In this document: positions 1 through 7,339 of the stretch, one piece after another
Layout: the number at the start of each line of letters is the position of its first letter
Numbering within the stretch: position 1 is the stretch's first letter
Source of the DNA: Candidatus Methylomirabilota bacterium
GTDB taxonomy: Bacteria; Methylomirabilota; Methylomirabilia; Rokubacteriales; CSP1-6
Assembly (NCBI GenBank): GCA_035709005.1
Contig: DASTFB010000055.1
Coordinates: 1 to 64,000, forward strand
Direction: 5' to 3'
DNA length: 64,000 bases
Made by a program: the position numbers and the translations under genes
Notes under the pieces: generated by a model
The model's database searches: none
Seen by the model: the letters and a program-made list of their open reading frames with translations, nothing else
Told to the model about the DNA's origin: nothing

Positions 1-1201
1 TCTCGATCGCCCCCAGCGTGCAGAGCTCGTCGATCCGCTCCGGCGCGTAGCCCAGGATCTCGGTGAGGACCTTGTGCGTGTGCTCACCGACCCGGTAGGG
101 CGCGGGGCCGCGCGGGCCGGGCGCCTGCCCGTCGACCCGGACCGGCGTCGCCGTGACCCGCACGCGGCCGCGGGCCGGATGCGGCACCTCGGCGAAGGCG
201 CCGCGGGCGATCATGTGCGGGTGCTCGATCACCTCCTGGGGAGACAGCACCGGGACCGCGGGAAGGCGGGCGCGCGTGAGCGTTTGCACCGCCTCGTCCA
301 CGCTCGCGAAGCGGCCGAGCCAGTCGACGATGATTTCGCGCAGGGCCGGCCAGTTCTGGCGCCGGGCGATCGGCGTCGCGAAGCGCGGATCGTCGTTCAG
401 CTCCGGCCGCCCCATCAATCCGAGCAGCCGCGACCACAGCTGCGGGGCGCCGACCGTCTGCATGGCGAGCTCCCGCTGGCCGATCCGGTGCACGATCATG
501 CCGGGGCGCGGCCCGGGCCAGACGGGGCCGCCGTTCAGCACGCTGCCGAACGTCACGTCCTCGGCCGACACCAGACACTCGAGCATCGAGACGTCCAGCC
601 AGGCGCCAGCGCCGGTCCGGTTCCGGCGCAACAGCGCGGCCAGGATGGCGCCGAAGGCGTGGGTGCCAGCCAGCACGTCGGCCGCCTGCAGGTAGGAAAC
701 CCGGGGGTGCGGATCGGGCTCGCGCTCCAGGTCCATCAGCCCCGACATGGCGTTGATGATGTGGGCGAAGGCTGTCATGGAGGCCAGCGGCCCGGTCTGG
801 CCGAACCCCGAGATCGAGCAGTAGACGAGGTCGGGCTTGATGGCCGAGGCGGTCGCGTAGTCGCAGCCCAGCCGGGTCATGACGCCGGGGGCGAAGTTCT
901 CCACGACCACGTCGGCCACCCGGACCAGATCGAGGGCGACCTCTCGGCCCTTGGGCTGGGCCAGGTCGATGGCGACCCCCAGCTTGCCGACGTTGATGCG
1001 GATGAAGTAGCTGCTCTGATCGTTCCGGACCTCGACGAGCTGGGCCGCGCCCCGGCGCACCTCGTCGCCCTCGGCGGGGCGCTCCACTTTGATCACGCGA
1101 GCGCCCAGGTCGGCGAGCAGGCGCGTGCAGTAGGGACCGGCCAGGACGCGCGAGAAGTCGAGGACGGTGAGGCCTGCGAGGAGGCTCGGGTCGGGGCTCA
1201 C
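1..1201 (-). CDS. CaiB/BaiF-family (class III) CoA-transferase, 3' end cut by window edge
   Basis: About 400 residues are visible, reading minus from a GTG at 1201, and the frame is still open at base 1, so only the last few residues are missing. The N-terminus has the family pattern VLDFSRVLAGPYCTRLLADL followed by GARVIKVERP, and SYLQAADVLAG near residue 170 places Asp175 where the family's catalytic aspartate that carries CoA is expected. Class III enzymes move CoA between organic acids in the cytoplasm. The start is supported by GAGGG just upstream, overlapping the TGA of the cupin gene 11 bases away, so the two are probably co-transcribed. The substrate cannot be read from sequence. Confidence 0.9.
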   Translation of the reverse strand, partial: MSPDPSLLAGLTVLDFSRVLAGPYCTRLLADLGARVIKVERPAEGDEVRRGAAQLVEVRNDQSSYFIRINVGKLGVAIDLAQPKGREVALDLVRVADVVVENFAPGVMTRLGCDYATASAIKPDLVYCSISGFGQTGPLASMTAFAHIINAMSGLMDLEREPDPHPRVSYLQAADVLAGTHAFGAILAALLRRNRTGAGAWLDVSMLECLVSAEDVTFGSVLNGGPVWPGPRPGMIVHRIGQRELAMQTVGAPQLWSRLLGLMGRPELNDDPRFATPIARRQNWPALREIIVDWLGRFASVDEAVQTLTRARLPAVPVLSPQEVIEHPHMIARGAFAEVPHPARGRVRVTATPVRVDGQAPGPRGPAPYRVGEHTHKVLTEILGYAPERIDELCTLGAIE

Positions 1202-1212
1202 GCCGACGACCC

Positions 1213-2298
1213 TCAGGCCTTGAAGGTCGAAATCACCGTCTGGTGGCCGCCGTTCTCTACGAACGGCTCTTCGCGGTACAGGCCCAGGGCCTCCAGGACC
1301 GGCCGGTCCTGGATGGAAAAGAGCACGGCAGGGTCACTCGTGGACACGTTCGCGTGTTCGTGGAGGGCCCAGGCCGGCAGCGCCAGGATGTCGCCCCGGC
1401 CCCAGGCGAAGCGGCAGCCGTCGGCGATCGTCTCCCCGGCGCCCTGGACGACGTAGTACACGGCGCTGCCGGTGTGACGGTGGGCCTTCAATCGCTGGCC
1501 AGGGCGGAGCATCTGAATCCAGCAGGCCATCGTCGGCAGCAGGGAGCGGCCGGTCTGGGGGTGCGTGTACTCGAGGGCGATGCCGTCGTACTCGTCGCCT
1601 TCCACGTCGCGCAGGGCAGCCAGCGACGGCCACGTCTTCGCCCAGGAGTAGAGCAGCAGTGGCGAGGAGAGCTGTCGCTCCTTCACCCAGGTCGGGCTCA
1701 GGCCGACATGGCCGTGGAGCTGAGCCGAGGCGTTGTTCGGCTTGCTCAGCGGCACCCGGGGCTGGTCGTAGAGCTGAAAGAACATGGCGTTGAGGGCCTG
1801 CACCAGGGGGACGTCGAGACCGTCCATCCAGACCACCGGCTTGTCGGTCTCGTTGCCGTGATCGTGCCACGTCCAGCTCGGCGTCAGGATGAGGTCGCCG
1901 GGCATCATGTAGACACGCTCACCGTCAACGGCGGTGTAGGCGCCTTCACCGTCCATGATGAAGCGGATCGCCGTCGGCGTATGACGGTGGGCACGGGCCA
2001 CCTCGCCCGGCAGGAGGAGCTGGACGGCGGCAATCATGGTGTTGGTCGTTGCCCATCGGCCATCGAGGCCGGGGTTGAACAGCTGCAACGCCCGGCGCTC
2101 CTCTCCGACCGGCACGACCTCTCCCGACTCTCGCACCAGCGACTCCAGCAGCGATGACGTCCAGAGGTAGGGGACGGCTCTGGGCTGGGGGTGCCGCGTC
2201 ATCTCGCTGGCGAGCTCCCAGAGGCCGTAGAGGTAGGCAGCGTGCATCCGCTGGTGGAAGTCCTGTTCACGAGTCACGGCAATCTCCTTGCTCGCCAT
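1213..2298 (-). CDS. Gentisate 1,2-dioxygenase-like bicupin
   Basis: 361 residues, close to the usual length of gentisate 1,2-dioxygenases. The N-terminal cupin carries HRH at 104-106 and HDH at 145-147, the pattern of the Fe(II) ligands; a second cupin after about residue 265 contains KAHRHTGSAVYYVVQG and LHEHAN. Members open gentisate to maleylpyruvate, or act on 1-hydroxy-2-naphthoate or salicylate, so the exact substrate is uncertain. GGGGGAG lies 7 bases before the ATG. It sits between MmgE/PrpD (13-base gap) and the CoA-transferase (11-base gap) in a three-gene operon. Maleylpyruvate isomerase and fumarylpyruvate hydrolase are not in the window. Confidence 0.82.
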   Translation of the reverse strand: MASKEIAVTREQDFHQRMHAAYLYGLWELASEMTRHPQPRAVPYLWTSSLLESLVRESGEVVPVGEERRALQLFNPGLDGRWATTNTMIAAVQLLLPGEVARAHRHTPTAIRFIMDGEGAYTAVDGERVYMMPGDLILTPSWTWHDHGNETDKPVVWMDGLDVPLVQALNAMFFQLYDQPRVPLSKPNNASAQLHGHVGLSPTWVKERQLSSPLLLYSWAKTWPSLAALRDVEGDEYDGIALEYTHPQTGRSLLPTMACWIQMLRPGQRLKAHRHTGSAVYYVVQGAGETIADGCRFAWGRGDILALPAWALHEHANVSTSDPAVLFSIQDRPVLEALGLYREEPFVENGGHQTVISTFKA

Positions 2299-2311
2299 GT
2301 GCGCTCCCCCC

Positions 2312-3661
2312 TCAGGCCGGGCTTGCGAGCTCCCGCGCCCGGGTTTTCTCGAGGGTGATCAGCCGGTCGAACAGAGTACTGGCCTGGTGGCCGGCGCCGC
2401 CGGCCTCGAGACAGCCCTGAAACTTCTCGAACAGCTCGGCATCCGAAAGCGGCACGTCGGCGTGGCCGGTGGCGCGGCGGACCTGCGGGCCCTGCAGGCT
2501 CCGGCCGGAGTCGAGCGTCACCGTCACCCGGTCGAAGGGCGCGGCGCCGGAGTTGTCCGTGTCGTACTCGGTCGTCGTGTCGATGGCGACGCGCTCGATC
2601 ATCGCCTGGATGTCATCCCGCCGGACGAACACGTCGCTGAGCTCGGGCAGCCCGACACGGCGGGCGACGAGCGCGCTGCTCATCGCGAACTCCATGCTGA
2701 ACTTGGCCTCGAGACCCGTCCTGGGGCGGTGGTTGCGCAGGATGGTCGCGAAGCGGTCGCTGATCGCGACGCGGATCTCGCGGACCTCCTCCGGGTCGAC
2801 GGGGTGGCTCTTGAAGAGCGCGAGGGCGCCGTCGATCGCCCGATGCGTGCAATAGCACGTCGGATACTTCTTGATCGAGAGCCCTTCGGTGAGGATGCGC
2901 CACTCCTTGCCGAGCGAGGCCGGCTCGGTGGAGCGGTCGACCTCGCCGTGCTGCGAGGTGGCCGACAGGAACCCCTGCGGGTGCTCCAGCGCGTCGAGAT
3001 GGGCGGTGAATCCCGCGGCGGCGAGCCGCGCGGCCAGCAGTCCGGCGTGCGCGGCGCGGCCGGCATGAAACGGCTTCGTCATCGTGCCGAAGTTCGCCAT
3101 CAGTCCGGCGCTCTGTGATGCCCCGAGGGCGATGGCCATCGCCGCCCGGGTCGCGTCGAGCCTGTGCAGCGAGGCGCAGGCCGCGGCGGCGCCGATCGGG
3201 CCAAAGATGCCGGTCGGGTGCCAGCCCTTGACGTGGTGGAATCCGCGTTCCCGCCAGACGAGCTCCGCCCACGCCTCGTAGCCCGCGAGGTACGCGGTGA
3301 GCAAGTCTTCGCCCGAGACGCCGAGCACCTCGCCCTCGGCGAGGATCGCGGGAACCAGCACGGTGCTGGGGTGACCCCGCAGCGCAACGTCATCGTAGTC
3401 GAGCGCGTGCCCCGCCGTCCCGTTGATCCAGGCGGCCTCGGGGGCAGGGGCCCGCAAGGCGCTGAAGTACAGCGTCGCCGGGCCGCCCGAGCCGACATCG
3501 AGCGTGCGGCGGAGGATCTGAGGCGCGGCCTCGTTGCGGCCGGCGATCATCGTGCCGGTGCAGTCGATGAACCCCATGCGGGCCACCCGCACCGCCTCGG
3601 CAGGGATCCGGTCGTAGGTCAGTCCGGCGACGAAGGCCCCGAGCGAGTAGGTCAGTGACAT
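2312..3661 (-). CDS. MmgE/PrpD family protein
   Basis: 449 residues, normal for the MmgE/PrpD family (2-methylcitrate dehydratase, cis-aconitate decarboxylase, iminodisuccinate epimerase and many uncharacterised members). Recognisable segments are GHALDYDDVALRGHPST, GWHPTGIFGPIGAAAA and KPFHAGRAAHAGLLAA. The ATG at 3661 is preferred because AAGGGGGAA lies about 8 bases upstream; an in-frame GTG at 3679 would put that sequence inside the coding region. It is the first gene of the operon with the gentisate-dioxygenase-like cupin and the CoA-transferase. No 2-methylcitrate synthase or prpB is nearby, so a methylcitrate role is not supported. Confidence 0.88.
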   Translation of the reverse strand: MSLTYSLGAFVAGLTYDRIPAEAVRVARMGFIDCTGTMIAGRNEAAPQILRRTLDVGSGGPATLYFSALRAPAPEAAWINGTAGHALDYDDVALRGHPSTVLVPAILAEGEVLGVSGEDLLTAYLAGYEAWAELVWRERGFHHVKGWHPTGIFGPIGAAAACASLHRLDATRAAMAIALGASQSAGLMANFGTMTKPFHAGRAAHAGLLAARLAAAGFTAHLDALEHPQGFLSATSQHGEVDRSTEPASLGKEWRILTEGLSIKKYPTCYCTHRAIDGALALFKSHPVDPEEVREIRVAISDRFATILRNHRPRTGLEAKFSMEFAMSSALVARRVGLPELSDVFVRRDDIQAMIERVAIDTTTEYDTDNSGAAPFDRVTVTLDSGRSLQGPQVRRATGHADVPLSDAELFEKFQGCLEAGGAGHQASTLFDRLITLEKTRARELASPA

Positions 3662-3683
3662 ACCCGTTCCCCCTTGCACCGAA

Positions 3684-3713
3684 AGCTTAGGCCGCGGCGC
3701 TGACCGGGGGCAA
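3684..3713 (-). promoter_or_regulatory. Putative sigma-70-like promoter for the MmgE/PrpD operon
   Basis: Reading the minus strand, TTGCCC (3713-3708) and TAAGCT (3689-3684) are separated by 18 bases; the -10 ends 22 bases before the ATG at 3661. Confidence 0.4.
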
Positions 3714-3730
3714 GAGGGCCCGGGCGGCGC

Positions 3731-3736
3731 TATACT
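3731..3736 (+). promoter_or_regulatory. Putative -10 element for the amidohydrolase operon
   Basis: TATACT, 31 bases before the ATG at 3768; no convincing -35 upstream. AAGGAG precedes the start, so this gene uses an ordinary leader. Confidence 0.35.
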
Positions 3737-3767
3737 CGGGCTCCCGACCCGGGGAAAGGAGCCCTGT

Positions 3768-4970
3768 ATGCGCTACGAGCTCATCTCCGCCGACTGCCAC
3801 GTCGACCTGTGCTGGCTGCCGCCTGATCTGTTCACCACCAACGCCTCGCCCGAGATGCGCGAGCGCATGCCGTACGTCACTGACGGGCCGGCCGGGCCCG
3901 TGTGGACGACGAAGAAGGGCGCCAACCTGGGGCACGTCAACGGGATGGGCTCGGCCGGACGACAGTACGTCCCGGGCAAGATCCATCGGGCCGATCGCAT
4001 GGCTGCCACCGGGCTCTACGAGGACGGCCGGCGGGGCATCCGCCGCCTCACCGATCCCGAGCTCCGGATCAAGGACCAGGACCGTGACGGCGTGCAGGCC
4101 GAGGTCCTCTACGGCGTACTCGGCGCCAGCAGCCGGCTCAACGACCCCGAGGCGTCGGTGGAGGTGATGCGCATCTACAACGAGTGGCTGGCGGACTTCT
4201 GCGCGACGCATCCCGAGCGCTTCGCGGGCCTGGCCTCCATCCCCAACCATCCCGTCGACGCCGCCATCACCGAGGTGGAGCGCGTGGCCAAGCGCGGCAT
4301 ACTACGCGGGCTCGACATCGCCAACTCGCCCGACCTCAAGCCGCTGTGGGACCCGTACTGGAACCCGCTGTGGGAGGCCGTCAATGCCACCGGGCTGCCG
4401 CTGCACTTCCACACGGTGGGCGGCTACACGCCGGACCACATCCGGAAGATCGTCCTCCTGGGCTCCGACCCCACCCGCGCCGCGCTGCCTGACGCGCCGG
4501 CCGTCGAGCTGCCGGTTGCGCGGGCGGCGTTCGCGGTGAACCTCACCGCCTTCCAGATCAATATGGCCAACGTGCTCACCTCGATGGTCTTCGGCGGCGC
4601 GCTCGAGCGCTACCCGCGGCTGAGGCTGGTGCTGGGCGAGGCCGGGATCGGCTGGATCCCCTACGTGCTCTGGCGGATGGACGCCGAGTGGGAGGACCAG
4701 TTCAAGGACCTGTCGCTGAAGATGCCGCCCAGCGACTACTGGCGGCGCCAGTGCTGGGCCACGTACCAGACCGACCCGATCGGGGTCAAGCTGCTGGACG
4801 AGCTGGGCGCGGACAAGGTCATGTGGGGTTCGGACTTCCCGCACCCCGACGGCGTCTGGCCGGACTCGCGCGAGTACATCGAGCGCGAGCTGGGGCACCT
4901 GCCCGCCGACGCGCGTCGCAAGATCGTCTGCGAGAATGCCGCCCGGCTCTACGGCTTTTCGCTCTCGTGA
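3768..4970 (+). CDS. Amidohydrolase 2 family metal-dependent hydrolase/decarboxylase
   Basis: 400 residues. The N-terminal ISADCHVD provides a D-x-H-type metal site, LPLHFHTVGGY near residue 220 the middle histidines, and MWGSDFPHPDGVWPDS near residue 350 the metal-binding aspartate typical of the ACMSD/amidohydrolase 2 family. These cytoplasmic TIM-barrel enzymes hydrolyse or decarboxylate aromatic and lactone-type substrates. AAGGAG lies 8 bases before the ATG. It heads a plus-strand group with two acyl-CoA dehydrogenases (gaps 17 and 2 bases), and is divergent from the MmgE/PrpD operon. Confidence 0.88.
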   Translation: MRYELISADCHVDLCWLPPDLFTTNASPEMRERMPYVTDGPAGPVWTTKKGANLGHVNGMGSAGRQYVPGKIHRADRMAATGLYEDGRRGIRRLTDPELRIKDQDRDGVQAEVLYGVLGASSRLNDPEASVEVMRIYNEWLADFCATHPERFAGLASIPNHPVDAAITEVERVAKRGILRGLDIANSPDLKPLWDPYWNPLWEAVNATGLPLHFHTVGGYTPDHIRKIVLLGSDPTRAALPDAPAVELPVARAAFAVNLTAFQINMANVLTSMVFGGALERYPRLRLVLGEAGIGWIPYVLWRMDAEWEDQFKDLSLKMPPSDYWRRQCWATYQTDPIGVKLLDELGADKVMWGSDFPHPDGVWPDSREYIERELGHLPADARRKIVCENAARLYGFSLS

Positions 4971-4987
4971 GGCCATGACGAGCTAGC

Positions 4988-6178
4988 ATGGAGTTCGGGT
5001 TCACCCGCGACGAGCAGGCCTTCCGCGACGAGGTCCGCCGCTTCGCGACCGAGCACCCCGCGGCGCGCTTCCCCCTCGATGGCATGGACGCCGGCTACGG
5101 CTCCGGCGCCCACTCGCGCGCCTTCCTCGAGGCCCTGGGGGCCCGCGGCTGGCTGGCCATGACCTGGCCCCGCGCCTGCGGCGGCGCCGAGCGCCCGCTG
5201 TTCTTCAAGCTGGTGTTGCTGGAGGAGCTGGCGGGGGCCGGCGCGCCGTTCGGTCCCCTGGCTGGCTGCTGGCAGACGGCCGAGGCGATCATCGCGTACG
5301 GCACCGAGCGGCTGCGGCGCGAGGTCCTGCCCGCCATCGCGCGGGGCGAGGCGACGTTCTGGCAGGGCTACAGCGAGCCTGGCGCCGGCTCCGATCTCCT
5401 CTCCCTCACCACCGAGGCCAGGCGCGACGGAGAGCACTGGATCATCCGTGGCCACAAGATCTGGTCGAGCCACGCCGGCATCGCCACCCACGGCCTCGTG
5501 CTCACGCGCACGAGCCGCCAGGCCCGCCGCAGCCGCGGCTTCACCATGTTCGTGATCCCCAACGGCACGCCCGGCATGGACATCCGGCCGATTCGCAGCC
5601 TCACCGGCGACGTCTACCACTACGAGGTGTTTCTCGACGACGTCCGCGTGCCGGCCGACCTCATGCTCGGTCCCGAGGGCGAGGGCTTCCAGGCGTTGCT
5701 CAACGGCCTCGACTCCGATCGTTTCTGGGGCCGCTACTACAAGGCCCCGGCCCTGGAGCGGGCGCTCCATCAGCTCGTGGAGTACGCCAACACGACCGTC
5801 GTGAACGGCGCGCCGCTGGCGCGCGATCCCGTCGTGCGGCGCCGGCTGGCCGGCCTGGCCACCGAGATCGCCGCCCTGCGCACGCTGTTCTACCGCGCCG
5901 CCTGCCTGCTGCGCGACGGCGCGCCGATCACGTACGAGACCGCGGTTGCCAAGGTGATGGCCGACGAGCTGGGCCAGAAGCTCGCGCGCCTGGGGATGGA
6001 CCTGCTGGGGCCGTGGGGGCCGCTCCGCACAGGATCGCGCCGGGCCCGGCTCGGCGGCCGCATCGCGCACGACTACCTGACGAGCCTGGGCCACACGATC
6101 GCCGGCGGCACCGCCGAGATATTGAGGACGACGGTCGCCGTGCGCGGTCTGGGCCTGCCCGCCGAGCCGCGGGCCTGA
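4988..6178 (+). CDS. Acyl-CoA dehydrogenase family protein (first of pair)
   Basis: 396 residues, usual family length. The order is an N-terminal helical part (MEFGFTRDEQAFRDEVRRF), a middle beta domain with FWQGYSEPGAGSDLLSL and the substrate-facing stretch HKIWSSHAG, and a C-terminal helical part ending in AGGTAEILRTTVA. Such FAD enzymes oxidise acyl-CoA thioesters and pass electrons to ETF. A second, shorter acyl-CoA dehydrogenase follows after 2 bases. Adjacent unequal pairs often form heteromeric enzymes for bulky acyl-CoAs such as steroid side chains; that is inference. The start has only a weak Shine-Dalgarno. Confidence 0.92.
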   Translation: MEFGFTRDEQAFRDEVRRFATEHPAARFPLDGMDAGYGSGAHSRAFLEALGARGWLAMTWPRACGGAERPLFFKLVLLEELAGAGAPFGPLAGCWQTAEAIIAYGTERLRREVLPAIARGEATFWQGYSEPGAGSDLLSLTTEARRDGEHWIIRGHKIWSSHAGIATHGLVLTRTSRQARRSRGFTMFVIPNGTPGMDIRPIRSLTGDVYHYEVFLDDVRVPADLMLGPEGEGFQALLNGLDSDRFWGRYYKAPALERALHQLVEYANTTVVNGAPLARDPVVRRRLAGLATEIAALRTLFYRAACLLRDGAPITYETAVAKVMADELGQKLARLGMDLLGPWGPLRTGSRRARLGGRIAHDYLTSLGHTIAGGTAEILRTTVAVRGLGLPAEPRA

Positions 6179-6180
6179 GC

Positions 6181-7281
6181 ATGGACTTCACCCTCTCCCC
6201 GGCCCAGCAGCTTCTCGTCGCTACCGCCCGGGACTTTCTGGGCAAGCACTGTCCGCCCGAGACAGCCCAGCGCCTGGCCCTGGACACGCGCGGATTCGAC
6301 GAGGGGCTCTGGCGCCGGATGGCCGAGCTGGGCTGGCCGGGACTGCTGATCCCCGGCGACCTCGGCGGCAGCGACGGCACGCTGCTCGACGTGATCCTGC
6401 TGGTGGAGGAGATGGGACGGGCGGCGCTGCCGAGCCCGTTCGTGACGAGCGCGGTGGTGGCCACCTCGCTGCTCGTCGCCGCCGCCAGCGTCGAGCAGCG
6501 CGGGCGTCTGCTGCCGGCCATGGCCACAGGGGAACGGATCGCCACGATGGCGCTCGTCGAAGAGGACGGGTCGTTCGATCCGACGGCTCTGGCGCTGCGC
6601 TGCCAGGCGCCCGGCCGCCTGACCGGCACCAAGCTGTTCGTCAGGGATGCCCACGTGGCCGACGATCTCATCGTGGTCCTGGGTGGCGGCGACCTGCTCC
6701 TGTTACCGGCCGACCGCCCCGGCATCGCGCGGCTGCCCCTCGACACGCTCAGCGGTGAGAGGACGTTCGAGGTGATCTTCGATGCGGTCGAGGTGCACGC
6801 GGGTGACCAGCTGGGCGCGCCTGGGCGCGGCCGGGGCGCGCTGGCCGCGGCGCTGACCGCCGGCGCCCTGGCACGCACGGCCGAGATGGTCGGCGCGGCC
6901 CAGCGGGTGCTGGACCTGGCGGTGGAGCACGCTCGGACCCGCGTGCAGGGTGGCCGCCCCATCGGCGGCTACCAGGCGATCCAGCACGCCTGCGCGGATC
7001 TCGTGCGCGACGTCGATGCCTCGCGCGGACTGCTCCACGTCGCCGCCTGGAAGGTGAGCGAAGGCCTCGAGGCCGGGCTCGACGTGGCCACGGCCAAGGC
7101 GTACGCGGGCGAGGCCTGCCTGGCGGTCGCGCGCCGCGCCCACCAGATCTTCGGCGCCATCGGCTACTGCGAGGAGCACCCCCTGCACCTGCTCCACAAG
7201 CGCATCCAGGCGGCGAGCGTGGATTTCGGCGACACCGCGCTGCACCTGGAGACCGTCGCCCGGCAGATCGGCCTGCGCTGA
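6181..7281 (+). CDS. Acyl-CoA dehydrogenase family protein (second of pair)
   Basis: 366 residues, starting at the ATG 2 bases after the preceding stop; the open frame extends further upstream but that part lies inside the previous gene. It begins MDFTLSPAQQLLVATARDFL and ends with the family's flavin-side helices (HQIFGAIGYCEEHPLHLLHK, then AASVDFGDTALH). The middle domain is short and lacks a clear E-P-x-A-G-S-D segment, as in the weakly conserved partner subunit of heteromeric acyl-CoA dehydrogenases. Probably works with the gene at 4988. Confidence 0.88.
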   Translation: MDFTLSPAQQLLVATARDFLGKHCPPETAQRLALDTRGFDEGLWRRMAELGWPGLLIPGDLGGSDGTLLDVILLVEEMGRAALPSPFVTSAVVATSLLVAAASVEQRGRLLPAMATGERIATMALVEEDGSFDPTALALRCQAPGRLTGTKLFVRDAHVADDLIVVLGGGDLLLLPADRPGIARLPLDTLSGERTFEVIFDAVEVHAGDQLGAPGRGRGALAAALTAGALARTAEMVGAAQRVLDLAVEHARTRVQGGRPIGGYQAIQHACADLVRDVDASRGLLHVAAWKVSEGLEAGLDVATAKAYAGEACLAVARRAHQIFGAIGYCEEHPLHLLHKRIQAASVDFGDTALHLETVARQIGLR

Positions 7282-7304
7282 GGCGCGCCGCATGCCGGCG
7301 CGCC
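7282..7304. terminator. Perfect inverted repeat between convergent genes
   Basis: GGCGCGCCG (7282-7290), 5-base loop, CGGCGCGCC (7296-7304). It starts immediately after the acyl-CoA dehydrogenase stop codon and lies before the convergent stop at 7340. There is no T tract, so it is a candidate bidirectional hairpin rather than a canonical intrinsic terminator. Confidence 0.55.
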
Positions 7305-7339
7305 GATGCGGGGTGCGGCCAGCGTCGGGAGGCCGAGCC

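Noticed and set aside
2312-3661. prpD of the methylcitrate cycle
   Set aside because: No methylcitrate synthase or methylisocitrate lyase genes are in the window; the family is too broad for the symbol.
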